Assembly: GCF_031844685.1 (NCBI RefSeq)
Contig: NZ_CP134605.1
Location: 2,872,001-2,936,000, forward strand
Reading direction: 5' to 3'
DNA from: Streptomyces sp. ITFR-21
GTDB taxonomy: Bacteria > Actinomycetota > Actinomycetes > Streptomycetales > Streptomycetaceae
DNA: 64,000 nt
Part shown: positions 53,547-62,758 of the stretch, piece after piece
How positions within the stretch are numbered: the first letter of the stretch is position 1
Layout of the letters: the number at the start of each line of letters is the position of its first letter
Made by a program: the position numbers and the translations under genes
Notes under the pieces: generated by a model
Seen by the model: only the letters and a program-made list of their open reading frames with translations
Database searches by the model: none
Told to the model about the DNA's origin: nothing

Positions 53547-54896
53547 GTGAGCCTGGAGAGCCCCGTGCTGGAGATCGATCCGCTGCTCGACGACCCCAAG
53601 ACCCGCATCATCGTGTGCTGCGGCTCCGGCGGCGTCGGCAAGACCACCACTGCCGCGGCCCTGGGGCTACGGGCCGCCGAGCGCGGCCGTACCGCCGTGG
53701 TGCTGACCATCGACCCGGCCCGGCGGCTCGCCCAGTCCATGGGGCTCACCGAACTCGACAACACCCCGCGCGAGGTGGCCGGAATCGACCGGTCGGCCGG
53801 CGGCTCGCTGCACGCGATGATGCTGGACATGAAACGGACGTTCGACGAAGTCGTGGTCCAGCACTCCGACCCCGAACGGGCCAGGGCCATCCTGGGGAAC
53901 CCCTTCTACCAGTCGCTGTCGGCCGGTTTCGCCGGCACCCAGGAGTACATGGCGATGGAGAAGCTGGGCCAGCTGCGGGCCCAGGACGCGTGGGACCTGA
54001 TCATCGTGGACACCCCGCCGAGCCGCAGCGCCCTGGACTTCCTGGACGCGCCCAAGCGGCTGGGCTCCTTCCTGGACGGCAGGTTCATCAAGCTGCTCAT
54101 GGCGCCGGCGAAGGTGGGCGGCCGGGCCGGGGTGAAGGTGCTCAACATCGGCATGTCGATGATGACCGGCACCCTGAGCAAGGTGGTGGGCGCCGGGCTG
54201 CTGCGGGACGTGCAGACCTTCGTGGCCGCCATGGACACCATGTTCGGCGGTTTCCGCACCCGGGCCGACGCCACGTTCCGGCTGCTCCAGGCGCCGGGCA
54301 CCGCCTTCCTGGTGGTCGCGGCGCCGGAGCGGGACGCGCTGCGCGAGGCCGCGTACTTCGTGGAGCGGCTGGCCGCCGAGGACATGCCGCTGGCCGGGCT
54401 GGTACTCAACCGGGTGCACGGCAGCGGCGCCGACCGGCTCACCGCGGAGCGGGCGCTGGCCGCGGCCGAGGCGCTGGAGGACGCGGTGGCGGAGGCCGCC
54501 GAGGACAGCGCCCAAGGCGACGGGCACGCCCCTCAGGACGGCGCGCGGGCCACCGGGGACGGCGCGCAGGCCGCGGAAAAACCTGCCGGCGGCGGCATTG
54601 TCGATCTATCCGCCGGGAAGGCTGTGGCAGGCCCCGCCGACGGTGCCCGGCACTCCCAGGACCGTACGGAAGGAGACCCGCAGGTCCGTACCGAACGGCT
54701 CGTCGCCGGACTGCTGCGGTTGCACGCCGAACGCATGCAGGTGGTCGCGCGTGAACGACGCACGCGGGACCGCTTCGTGTCCGTGCATCCCGAGGTCCCG
54801 ATGGTGGACGTGACGGCGCTGCCCGGCGACGTACACGACCTCGAAGGGCTGCGAGCGATCGGCCTGCGGCTGGCCGGGCGGCCGGCCGCGGCCTGA
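53547..54896 (+). CDS. ArsA-like ATPase, second of a tandem pair
   Basis: 449 residues from GTG 53547, starting 2 bp after the previous stop. P-loop CCGSGGVGKTT with both Lys/Gly features, DTPPSRSALDFLDAP switch, and LVVAAPERDALREAAYFVERL. A Gly/Ala/Asp-rich insertion (about 310-375) separates the last helices (RTERLVAGLLRLHAERMQVV). Pairing of a short and a long homologue next to wblA is typical of streptomycetes. The role is unknown; membrane-protein targeting is inferred from homology. Confidence 0.9.
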   Translation: MSLESPVLEIDPLLDDPKTRIIVCCGSGGVGKTTTAAALGLRAAERGRTAVVLTIDPARRLAQSMGLTELDNTPREVAGIDRSAGGSLHAMMLDMKRTFDEVVVQHSDPERARAILGNPFYQSLSAGFAGTQEYMAMEKLGQLRAQDAWDLIIVDTPPSRSALDFLDAPKRLGSFLDGRFIKLLMAPAKVGGRAGVKVLNIGMSMMTGTLSKVVGAGLLRDVQTFVAAMDTMFGGFRTRADATFRLLQAPGTAFLVVAAPERDALREAAYFVERLAAEDMPLAGLVLNRVHGSGADRLTAERALAAAEALEDAVAEAAEDSAQGDGHAPQDGARATGDGAQAAEKPAGGGIVDLSAGKAVAGPADGARHSQDRTEGDPQVRTERLVAGLLRLHAERMQVVARERRTRDRFVSVHPEVPMVDVTALPGDVHDLEGLRAIGLRLAGRPAAA

Positions 54897-54923
54897 CCGT
54901 GGCGCCTTGCGCGGACCGGCCGG

Positions 54924-55250
54924 TCAGCCGGCCGCCGCGTACTCGTCGTCGATCGGCAGCAGCCCCGTGCTGCGCTCGTACTCGGTGCGCGCCGTCTCCA
55001 GCAGCCTCCGCCAGGAGGTCACCATCGGACGGCGGCGCAGGAGCGCTCTGCGTTCACGCTCCGTCATCCCCCCCCACACACCGAACTCCACCCGGTTGTC
55101 GAGCGCGTCGGCCAGGCACTCGGTCCGCACCGGGCACCCGGTGCACACCGCCTTGGCCCTGTTCTGGGCCGCGCCCTGGACGAAGAGCTCGTCCGGATCT
55201 GTCGTCCTGCACGCGGCTAGCGTGCTCCAGTCGGTTACCCAGCTGCTCAT
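54924..55250 (-). CDS. wblA: WhiB-like developmental regulator WblA
   Basis: 108 residues from the ATG at 55250. Four Fe-S ligand cysteines (C14, C36, C39, C45) in AACRTTDPDELFVQ and AVCTGCPVRTECLADALDN, followed by the GVWGG turn and a basic ERERRALLRRRP DNA-contact segment. WblA (SCO3579 in S. coelicolor) coordinates sporulation and lowers antibiotic production. It is convergent with the ArsA pair and divergent from the PBP gene, as in other streptomycetes. Confidence 0.97.
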   Translation of the reverse strand: MSSWVTDWSTLAACRTTDPDELFVQGAAQNRAKAVCTGCPVRTECLADALDNRVEFGVWGGMTERERRALLRRRPMVTSWRRLLETARTEYERSTGLLPIDDEYAAAG

Positions 55251-55632
55251 GCTGGCGCCGTCCTCTCCCGAATCGAGGCTCCCCCACGGCGGCAAACGGC
55301 ATATTCACCGCTGCCAGTTGGGACGTTACGGAAGGTAGGCGCGACGCAACAGCCCTTTCAGGCCCAATCTTGCATGGTCCGAATGGACTACGGGTACGCG
55401 GCAGATCACCCACGGGAGTGACTCTTGCAGAATCGGGCATACCAGGACGAATGGGAGTAGTTCGTCCATCTCGGAGCTCAAAGATCCCGGCATATGCCGA
55501 ATTTCGGACAGCTCTCATCACTCACAGGAGTGACAACAGGAGACAGGGGCGCGCACGACGATCGCGCCTGTCTGTTACAGAGTAACGAACAGATGGGCGC
55601 ACGTCCGGGAAATCGCAACGTAGGCTGCCCTC
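55251..55632. promoter_or_regulatory. Divergent wblA/PBP promoter region
   Basis: About 380 bp, noticeably AT-richer than the genome (55300-55620). It must hold the complex developmental promoters of wblA and the promoter of the penicillin-binding protein gene. A long UTR before wblA is common. No further gene is seen. Confidence 0.55.
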
Positions 55633-58008
55633 ATGGCTCACAAGCGTTCGGGCGGGGGGCTGTCGACGGCCCAGCAAGCCGCCAAGTTCCTCGGTGTCAG
55701 TGTGCTCGCCGGCGTCGTCCTGGCAGGGATCACCCTGCCGGCCGCCGGTGCCCTCGGCCTGTCCGCAAAGGGCACCGCCGCGGGCTTCGACGATCTGCCG
55801 GGTGAGCTCAAGCAACCCCCGCTGAGCCAGGCGTCGAAGATCCTCGACGCCAAAGGCGGCCTGATCGCCACCGTCTACTCCCGTGACCGTACGGTCGTCC
55901 CGATCACCCGGATGAGCCCGAACATCCTCCAGGCCATCGTGGACATCGAGGACGCCCGGTACTACGAACACGGCGCGCTCGACGTCAAGGGCATCCTGCG
56001 CGCGATGAGCAACAACGCCTCCGACGGCAACACCCAGGGCGCCTCCACGCTCACCCAGCAGTACGTGAAGAACGTCTTCGTGGAGGAGGCCGGCGACGAC
56101 CCGGACAAGGTCGCCCAGGCCACCCAGCAGACCGTCGGCCGCAAGATCAAGGAAATGAAGTACGCGATCCAGGTCGAGAAGGAACTCGGCAAGAAGAAGA
56201 TCCTGGAGAACTACCTCAACATCACCTTCTTCGGCGAGCAGGCGTACGGCATCGAGGCCGCCTCCGAGCGCTACTTCAGCACCCACGCCAAGGACCTCAC
56301 CCTGGACCAGGCGGCCCTGCTCGCGGGCCTGGTCCAGTCGCCCAGCCGCTACGACCCGGTCAACGACGAGCAGGAAGCGCTCACCCGGCGCAACACCGTG
56401 CTGGCGCGGATGGCCCAGCTGAAGGACATCACCGCGGCGCAGGCCGCCGCCGCCCAGAAGGCGCCGCTCGGCCTCAAGGTCAGCACTCCCAAGAACGGCT
56501 GCATCACCGCCGTCAACGGCGCCGGCTTCTTCTGCGACTACGTGCGGGAGACGTTCCTGCAGAACGCGGCCTTCGGCAAGACGAAGGAGGCGCGCGCCAA
56601 GCTCTGGAACACCGGCGGCCTGACCATCCAGACCACCCTCGACCCCAAGGCGCAGCGCTCGCTGCTCAAGGGCATCAACAAGCACGTCTACAAGAGCGAC
56701 GCGATCGCCTCGGCGATGACCATGGTCCAGCCGGGCACCGGCAAGGTCGTCGCCATGGGGCAGAGCAAGCCGTACGGCTTCGGCAAGAACGAGACGCAGA
56801 TCAACTACTCGGTCAACGCCGACATGGGCGGCGGCGGCGGTTTCGCCAACGGCTCGACGTTCAAGCCGATCACCGCCGCGGCGGCACTGGAGGCCGGCTA
56901 CAAGCCGACCCAGCAGTACCCGGCGCCCTACCAGATGCCGTACCCGGACGTCACCACCTGCGGCGGTGAGACCATCCACAGCACGGCGGGCACCCAGAAC
57001 GAGATGAAGTCCGAGGTCGGGCCGTTCCGGATGCCCGAGGCGCTCAAGCGGTCGATCAACACCTACTTCGTGGCCCTTGAGCACGACACCGGGCTCTGCC
57101 CGATCCTGAACGTGGCCGCCAAGCTGGGCATCTCCCGCGCCGACGGCAAGCAGATGGTCCAGGGTGCGTCCCTGACGCTGGGCACCAACGAGCTGTCGCC
57201 GCTGACCGTGTCCGCCGCCTACGCCGCCTTCGCCAACCGCGGCGTCTACTGCACGCCGATCGTGATCGACTCGGTGGTCACCTCGCAGGGCAAGCACCTG
57301 GCGGTCCCGAAGTCGCTCTGCTCGCGGGCGATGTCCCAGAACACCGCGGACACCCTGAACACCATGCTCGAAGGCGTCGTCGACGACGGTACGGGCACAG
57401 CCGCCAACCTTGAGGGCCGGCCGACGGCCGGCAAGACCGGTACCACCGACGACCGCCTGGACGCCTGGTTCGCGGGCTACACGCCGAACCTGGCCGCCGC
57501 GGTGTGGATGGGCGACCCGAACGGCGCCGGCAAGGGCGGCAAGCGGTTGTCGATGGTCGACCTCACCATCGGCCCGCGCTGGTACGACAAGGTGGAGGGC
57601 GCCACCGGACCGGCGCCGATCTGGAAGGACGCGGTCAGCGGCGCCCTCAAGGGACAGCCGGTGAAGGACTTCACCACCGTCGTGCTGAACATCCCGGACA
57701 AGGCCGAGGAGAACAGGACGCCCCCGCCCACCGACCCGTCCCACCCCGGGGACGACGGCGGCAAGAACGGCGGCCGCACCGGCGGCCCGGTCGGCCAGCC
57801 CGGCGGCGTGACGACGATGGGCACGACGACCGGGGCGATCGGCGGCGTGAACGCGGGAGCCGCGGGCGGTACGGCCGGCGGCGTGACCGTCGGCCCCGGC
57901 GCCAACCCGGCGGACGGCACCACCCAGGGCCCCGGCGGCGGCCCTGGCGGCGTGAGCTTCCCCCCGATCATCGGCCCTTCCGGGACGGACGCGGAGGCGG
58001 GGCAGTAG
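55633..58008 (+). CDS. Class A penicillin-binding protein (transglycosylase/transpeptidase)
   Basis: 791 residues. An N-terminal TM anchor (about 20-45) leads to a GT51 domain with catalytic E106 in DIEDARYYEHG, QGASTLTQQYVKN and GKKKILENYLNI. The transpeptidase domain has S408-TFK, S474-IN and K601-TG-TT. It polymerises and cross-links peptidoglycan outside the membrane. The C-terminal 95 residues are Gly/Pro-rich and disordered. Adjacent to wblA, as in S. coelicolor SCO3580. Confidence 0.95.
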   Translation: MAHKRSGGGLSTAQQAAKFLGVSVLAGVVLAGITLPAAGALGLSAKGTAAGFDDLPGELKQPPLSQASKILDAKGGLIATVYSRDRTVVPITRMSPNILQAIVDIEDARYYEHGALDVKGILRAMSNNASDGNTQGASTLTQQYVKNVFVEEAGDDPDKVAQATQQTVGRKIKEMKYAIQVEKELGKKKILENYLNITFFGEQAYGIEAASERYFSTHAKDLTLDQAALLAGLVQSPSRYDPVNDEQEALTRRNTVLARMAQLKDITAAQAAAAQKAPLGLKVSTPKNGCITAVNGAGFFCDYVRETFLQNAAFGKTKEARAKLWNTGGLTIQTTLDPKAQRSLLKGINKHVYKSDAIASAMTMVQPGTGKVVAMGQSKPYGFGKNETQINYSVNADMGGGGGFANGSTFKPITAAAALEAGYKPTQQYPAPYQMPYPDVTTCGGETIHSTAGTQNEMKSEVGPFRMPEALKRSINTYFVALEHDTGLCPILNVAAKLGISRADGKQMVQGASLTLGTNELSPLTVSAAYAAFANRGVYCTPIVIDSVVTSQGKHLAVPKSLCSRAMSQNTADTLNTMLEGVVDDGTGTAANLEGRPTAGKTGTTDDRLDAWFAGYTPNLAAAVWMGDPNGAGKGGKRLSMVDLTIGPRWYDKVEGATGPAPIWKDAVSGALKGQPVKDFTTVVLNIPDKAEENRTPPPTDPSHPGDDGGKNGGRTGGPVGQPGGVTTMGTTTGAIGGVNAGAAGGTAGGVTVGPGANPADGTTQGPGGGPGGVSFPPIIGPSGTDAEAGQ

Positions 58009-58160
58009 GGGGCGGCGCCTGGGACGCCGTGGGGAGCAGGTGGGCGCCTTAGGGGGCGGAGAGGGAGCAGGTGGGCGGCCTACGGCAGCTGACCGGAAGG
58101 GGTCGGCGCCTTAGGACGCCGGGGGAAACAGGTCGGCGCCTTAGGACGCCGGGCTCAGCA
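58009..58160 (+). repeat. Degenerate 30-bp tandem repeats downstream of the PBP gene
   Basis: 58101-58130 and 58131-58160 share GGTCGGCGCCTTAGGACGCCGGG with different last 7 bases. Two or three weaker copies (GGTGGGCGCCTTAGG at 58038; GGTGGGCGGCCTACGG at 58071) extend back to the stop codon. Each unit contains a GGCGCC-TTA-GGACGCC hairpin. Confidence 0.75.
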
Positions 58161-58185
58161 GGCGGCAAGCGGTAAGAAGTAGGCG

Positions 58186-58220
58186 GTAAGGGGCACCCGA
58201 CCCTGGTGGGTGCCCCTTAC
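58186..58220. terminator. Bidirectional terminator between PBP and yqeY genes
   Basis: GTAAGGGGCACCC (58186-58198) pairs perfectly with GGGTGCCCCTTAC (58208-58220). Confidence 0.85.
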
Positions 58221-58289
58221 GCATGCGCGGGACGAGCTTGGCGCGGGCCCGGTGCGCGGGCGGCCAGGGGGCTGCCGGCGGTCCGGAGG

Positions 58290-58751
58290 TCAGCCCGCGA
58301 GCTGGCGCTTGACCTCGGCGGCGACCCGGCCGCCCTCCGCGAGGCCCGCGACCTTCGGCCCCACGACCTTCATCACCGCGCCCATCGCCCGCGGCCCCGC
58401 CGCACCGGTCTCCGCGATGGCACCGCGGACGATCTCCGCCAGCTCCTCCTCGCCGAGCTGCTTCGGCAGGTACTCCGCCAGCACCTCGCCCTCGGCCTTC
58501 TCCCGCTCCGCCGACTCCGCCCGACCGCCCTGCGCGAACGCCTCCGCCGCCTCCCGCCGCTTCTTCGCCTCCCGGCCGATCACCTTCAGCACCTCGTCGT
58601 CGGACAGCTGCCGGGCGGTCGCACCGGCCACCTCCTCCTTGGTGATGGCGGTGAGCGTAAGGCGCAGGGTGGCCAGGCGCAGTTCGTCCCGGTCCTTCAT
58701 CGCCGCGTTGAGGTCGTGCTGCAGTCGCTGCTTGAGGCTGGTCGTGGTCAT
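58290..58751 (-). CDS. GatB/YqeY domain protein
   Basis: 153 residues of YqeY type: LKQRLQHDLNAAMKDRDELR, LTLTAITKEEVAG, DEVLKVIGREAKKRREAAEA, LAEYLPKQLGEEELAEIVRG and a final ARGMGAVMKVVGPKVAG-like helix pair. The YqeY module is the tail domain of the GatB amidotransferase subunit; standalone versions are proposed to interact with tRNA. Short single gene, divergent from the phosphoesterase gene. Confidence 0.95.
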   Translation of the reverse strand: MTTTSLKQRLQHDLNAAMKDRDELRLATLRLTLTAITKEEVAGATARQLSDDEVLKVIGREAKKRREAAEAFAQGGRAESAEREKAEGEVLAEYLPKQLGEEELAEIVRGAIAETGAAGPRAMGAVMKVVGPKVAGLAEGGRVAAEVKRQLAG

Positions 58752-59036
58752 GCCCTGGATTTTCGCACCCCGGGGTCACCGGTGCGCCGCATTAAGCGGT
58801 CCGCGGGGGCCGGGCACCCGGCCGCCGTAGGTCCGACCACGCGCGGTGCCCGGCCGTGCCCGTACGTACCCGCGTCCGTACGTATCGCTCGGCGCCGCAC
58901 GTTCGTACCCCCTTCCGCACCCGCGCCGCGGCCCCGCGTCCGTACGCTCGTCCGCGGCCCGGCCGCCCAGCACCCGTGCCGCCCGCACCGAGCACCGCGT
59001 GCGCCCGGGGCCCTCGGACTCTGACACGATGGACGT

Positions 59037-59960
59037 ATGCGCGCGCGATACGGAATCCCCCTGGGTGTGACGGCAGCCGGCGCGGCCTGCGTGGCGTACG
59101 CGGCCGGTTTCGAGGCGCGGTCCTTCCGCCTGCGCCGTGTGGAGGTCCCGGTGCTGCCCCCGGGGATGCGGCCGATCCGCATTCTCCAGCTCTCCGACAT
59201 CCACATGGTGTCCGGCCAGAAGAAGAAGCGCCGCTGGATCCAGTCGCTGGCCGGCCTGCGCCCCGACCTGGTGGTCAACACCGGCGACAACCTCTCCGAC
59301 CCCACCGCGGTCCCCGAAGTCCTCGACGCGCTGGGGCCGTTGATGCGGTTCCCGGGCACGTACGTATTCGGCTCGAACGACTACTACGGCCCCAGCTTCC
59401 GCAACCCGGCCCGCTACCTCGTCGAGAAGGCCCGCGGCCAGCACGGTCTGAACGGCAAGAACAAACACGCCCACGGCATCGTCCGCAACCCCTGGGGCGA
59501 CCTCCGCGACGCCTTCGACGCGGCCGGCTGGGTCGGCCTCAGCAACTCCCGCGGCCGCGTCAAGCTCGACCACGGCCCCGTCCTGGGCCTGACCGGCCTG
59601 GACGACCCGCACATCAAACGCGACCGCTACGCGGCCGTGGCGGGCGGCCCCGACCCGGACACCGACTTCAACCTGGCCCTCGTCCACGCCCCCTACCTGC
59701 GCGTCCTCGACGCCTTCGCGGCCGACCGCTACCCCCTCATCCTGGCCGGCCACACCCACGGCGGCCAGGTGTGCATCCCCTTCTACGGCGCCCTGGTCAC
59801 CAACTGCGACCTCGACACCGACCGCGTCAAGGGCCTCTCCACCCACACCGCCACCGGCTCCACCTCCTACCTCCACGTCTCCGCCGGCTGCGGCGCCAAC
59901 CGCTTCACCCCCATCCGCATCGCCTGCCCCCCGGAGGCCACCCTCCTCACCCTCACCTAG
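59037..59960 (+). CDS. Calcineurin-like metallophosphoesterase, membrane-linked
   Basis: 307 residues. A short hydrophobic N-terminus (IPLGVTAAGAACVAYAAGF) may anchor or export it. Di-metal motifs: LSDIHM (D-x-H), NTGDNLSD, GSNDYYG (in place of GNHD), HAPY, and AGHTHGGQV. GSND instead of GNHD is a usual variant in the UshA/YaeI-type streptomycete homologues. YaeI-like enzymes hydrolyse phosphodiesters at the membrane. Position two genes right of the PBP gene is conserved in streptomycetes. Confidence 0.93.
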   Translation: MRARYGIPLGVTAAGAACVAYAAGFEARSFRLRRVEVPVLPPGMRPIRILQLSDIHMVSGQKKKRRWIQSLAGLRPDLVVNTGDNLSDPTAVPEVLDALGPLMRFPGTYVFGSNDYYGPSFRNPARYLVEKARGQHGLNGKNKHAHGIVRNPWGDLRDAFDAAGWVGLSNSRGRVKLDHGPVLGLTGLDDPHIKRDRYAAVAGGPDPDTDFNLALVHAPYLRVLDAFAADRYPLILAGHTHGGQVCIPFYGALVTNCDLDTDRVKGLSTHTATGSTSYLHVSAGCGANRFTPIRIACPPEATLLTLT

Positions 59961-60066
59961 CCCCTTCCACGCGGACCCCCGCGTCCCCGCGGCCCCACCG
60001 CCTCCACCCCCGCCAAACCGGATTTCGCCTCCGGCCCCGGGTCCGCTAAAGTAAACCTCGTTGCAC

Positions 60067-60140
<74 letters not shown>

Positions 60141-60157
60141 CTGGTGAAACTGCAGGT

Positions 60158-60192
60158 GAGGGGCGGTCTTCCGATCAGGGAGACCGCCCCTC
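60158..60192. terminator. Hairpin between tRNA-Pro and the integrase gene
   Basis: GAGGGGCGGTCT (60158-60169) pairs with AGACCGCCCCTC (60181-60192). It terminates the tRNA and overlaps the last codons of the integrase gene, whose stop (60175) is inside the loop. Confidence 0.8.
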
Positions 60193-61772
60193 ACGGCGTT
60201 CCGCGGGGGTCTTGGGAGAAGATCTTGGTCGGGGGCTCTCTTCTTCCGCCTTCTGGCCTGGTCTTTCTCCCGATCTGAGGAGCACGTCGAGCGCCGCGAC
60301 CGGGGAGCCGGGGCTCATCTGGCGCCGGGTTTCCAGGGCCTCTTCCCACTGCTCGGTGAGCGCGTCCATGAGCCGGGCGCGCATGCGCGGGGTGACGTGG
60401 GAGTAGCGGGCCTGAACGGAGCCATCCTCGTGGCCGAGGCGCTCGTCCGTGAGCTTCGGGGGCGTCCCGACCTCTTCCATGATCGTCCGGTGGGTGTGCC
60501 GGAGGCCGTGGAGCGTAAGACCCGGGGCGATCGGCACCCAGCAGGCCTGGGCGCGCTGGGCGGCGCCCCTTCCTCGGGCGGGGATGCCGGGCCAGGGTTC
60601 GGCGAGCAGCGGCACGGGATGGGCGTCGCGGGGGGCTCGGGTCGGGTACGAGCCGGTGGTCGCCGGATAGAAGAGCCACGAGGCGAAGCCGCTGCGCCGC
60701 CAGTGGGGGGCGAGTTCGCCTGAGCTGGCGTTGCGGACGTACCCCAGCTCGGCGATGGCGGCCTCCACCCGGAGCCGCCAGTCCTCCGAAACGCTGTCGG
60801 GCCAGTTGAGGACATTGGAGACGGTCCCGGAGGAGACTCCCGCCCTGCGGGCGACGTCGACGTCTTCGCGCCGGGTCGGCGGGCGGCCCCGTTGGCGGCG
60901 CTGTAGCCGTTGAAGGCATACCGCAGTCCGTGACAGGGGCAGGGCTCCGGTCGCTTGGTGGCGACGTGCCGTGAGAGCAGCCGGGACAGGAAGTCCGGGG
61001 TGTTGATGGTCCGGTAGGAGTCGTCCTTGGGCGGGCACCGATGGAACTCGCCCCCGTCCAGCTCGTAGAGCTGCCACTCGACACGGAGTGAGCCGGGCCG
61101 GATGAACTGCGTCTCCAGACCCATGAGTTCGCCCCACCGGACACCGGTGTAGCCCTTGGTGACGAGGGCGACGAACTCGTCGTCCCGCCCGGTCAGCAGC
61201 GCAGCGCGCTCGGCGATGAGCAGGATGCCGAGCGCGTCGGTGATCACCTTCTCCGGTCCGTGGTTGCGGGAGCGCCCGGCCCGCTTGCCGCGTCCCCTGC
61301 GCCGGGCGGCGGGGTTCGTCTCGCGCAGTCCGTCGTCCACGGCGTCACCGAGGATCAGGTGCAGGGTGCTGCGCCAGGTCTTCAAGGTGGCGGCCGCATA
61401 TCCGCGCCCTCGCTCCTGCCATTCCCACTGCTCGACGTGGTGCCGGTTGACCTCGCCCACCTCCAGGTCGCTGAAGTACGGCAGCAGGTGCTCCCCGATG
61501 TGCCGCCGGTAGTTCTGCATGGTGGAGAGGGCCAGGTCCTGCAAGGTGAACCAGCGGTTGGCGTACTCCCCGAAGGTGATCCGCGCCGCAGCGGGGTCGT
61601 GCCACCGTCCGCCGCGTACTTTCGCCTCCTCCTCGTTGGCGGCCTGCTCGGCGGCCCGCTTCGTCCGGAAGCGCAGCAGCTCGCCGTTGCCGTCGGCGAG
61701 GGTGCGGTACTTGCCGGGTGCGATCTTGTAGCGGGCGCGCCAGTAGTCGCCGCGCTTCTCGCCGTATCCCAT
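60175..61772 (-). pseudogene. Tyrosine integrase with LacI-type HTH insertion, one frameshift
   Basis: Starts at ATG 61772 (AAGGAG upstream; MGYGEKRGDYWRARYKIAPG). The core-binding domain is at about 70-165 and the first catalytic Arg is in TGVRWGELMGLE. The frame then breaks near 60862, one base missing in GGCGCGAAGACGTCGACG. In the next frame a LacI-like helix-turn-helix (DVARRAGVSSGTVSNVLNWP) precedes the rest of the catalytic domain: HGLRHTH and LGHEDGSVQARYSHV (R, H and Y nucleophile). Total about 530 residues. The LacI-like insertion is, from memory, usual in this integrase subfamily. With the break, Arg I is separated from the other catalytic residues. Confidence 0.85.
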
Positions 61773-62124
61773 GTCTGGCTCCTTCCGGGGTGGTGGTCTG
61801 GGGTCCTGCGGGTGACCGCCGCCGTCGCGGCGGCCGGGCGTTGAGCCGAGGCTCGGCGGGAATGGGCGCGGCGCGGGCCGGTCGGTACGCCGACCTGGCG
61901 GAGGGCAGGGTGCCGGCGCCGGGCGGGGCAAGTGGCCGTTCCTCGAAGATGCGGATGATCTCCGCGAGGTGGTCGGCGGTGAAGCGGTAGCTGCCGCCGA
62001 GCCTTGTGAACGGAATCCGGCGCCGCCGGGCCTGCTCTTTGACCCACCACTCCGAGCAGCCGAGGACATCGGCGATCTGGGCGGGCCGGTAGAGCACGGG
62101 CAGCGGGGAAGCGGGAGGGGACAT
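61345..62124 (-). CDS. Excisionase-like HTH protein (Xis), C-terminal end uncertain
   Basis: The functional part is the first 70-80 residues: MSPPASPLPVLYRPAQIADV, LGCSEWWVKEQARRRRIPFT, RLGGSYRFTADHLAEIIRIF, a MerR/Xis-like winged helix. After an Ala/Pro/Arg-rich tail, the frame has no stop and overlaps the integrase gene as far as 61345. Normally such proteins stop before the integrase start at 61772, so a missed stop or frameshift in the tail is likely. Start ATG 62124. Upstream of integrase, as expected. Confidence 0.65.
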   Translation of the reverse strand: MSPPASPLPVLYRPAQIADVLGCSEWWVKEQARRRRIPFTRLGGSYRFTADHLAEIIRIFEERPLAPPGAGTLPSARSAYRPARAAPIPAEPRLNARPPRRRRSPAGPQTTTPEGARHGIRREARRLLARPLQDRTRQVPHPRRRQRRAAALPDEAGRRAGRQRGGGESTRRTVARPRCGADHLRGVRQPLVHLAGPGPLHHAELPAAHRGAPAAVLQRPGGGRGQPAPRRAVGMAGARARICGRHLEDLAQHPAPDPR

Positions 62125-62226
62125 GGCGGAACCTCGGGACGAGGGAAGGGCAGTAACAGAGCGCGCGATGGCTGCGGTTGCGCAGCGGGGACATTGCTCA
62201 GACACTTGGCGCGGACGGGCGCAAGG

Positions 62227-62286
62227 TCAGCAGGCGGTTCTCCAGTGCCGGTTGAGGTCCCGACACGGCACGACTGGCAAACGCAT
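62227..62286 (-). CDS. Tiny ORF (19 residues) with strong ribosome site
   Basis: MRLPVVPCRDLNRHWRTAC, preceded by GAAGGAGGGGCC and thus a good ribosome-binding site. It lies 100 bp upstream of the excisionase start on the same strand. It might be a leader peptide for the xis-int message. No protein family is known to me; the coding claim rests on the ribosome site. Confidence 0.4.
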   Translation of the reverse strand: MRLPVVPCRDLNRHWRTAC

Positions 62287-62758
62287 GGCCCCTCCTTCGT
62301 CGGCGTTGCGGGGGCGGTCGGTCAGCTGGCCGAGGTGCTGTTGTACCTCGCCGTCGCCGCCGTGGGGAAGCATGTTCGGCGACGAACTTCCCTGGTCGGC
62401 AGGTCGTCGCGGGACGTTAGCACGGAATCCCGGACAGCGACTTCGGTCCGTACGACCGCGCAGCCGCCGAGCGAGCGGGCACGAGCGCCGCGAGGCCGAA
62501 CCGGAAAAAGGGTGTACCGTCCGCTCCCACTGCCGGGTCGAACCGGCCCGCCGACAGAGGGAGGACACCATGCACACGCTTCACGCTCGCGCCGGCCTCC
62601 TCGCTCTCAGGAGGAACGTTCCGCCAGACCGGAAGGCGCCCAAGAGCAGTCGATCTTGGGCGAATCGCGTGGTACGTTCTGTCACCGACGAACTTAATAG
62701 GGTGACCCCGGCAGCGCGCCAACGCTCCGGGGTCCGGCACAAGGAGTCCAAGCTCCCC
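62287..62758. other. Divergent control region of the integrative element
   Basis: About 470 bp without a convincing gene (the open plus-strand frame starting at 62123 is continuous but lacks coding character until the ATG at 62759). It carries the two inverted repeats listed below and an AT-rich TTAATAG, so it probably holds the promoters for both strands and perhaps an origin. Confidence 0.5.
62638..62706. promoter_or_regulatory. Two inverted repeats upstream of the winged-helix gene
   Basis: GCCCAAGA (62638-62645) and TCTTGGGC (62654-62661) form a perfect 8-bp repeat with an 8-bp spacer. GTCACC (62681-62686) and GGTGAC (62701-62706) flank an AT-rich stretch. They are candidate operators for the element's regulators (Xis, KorSA-like or the winged-helix protein itself). 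Confidence 0.5.
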
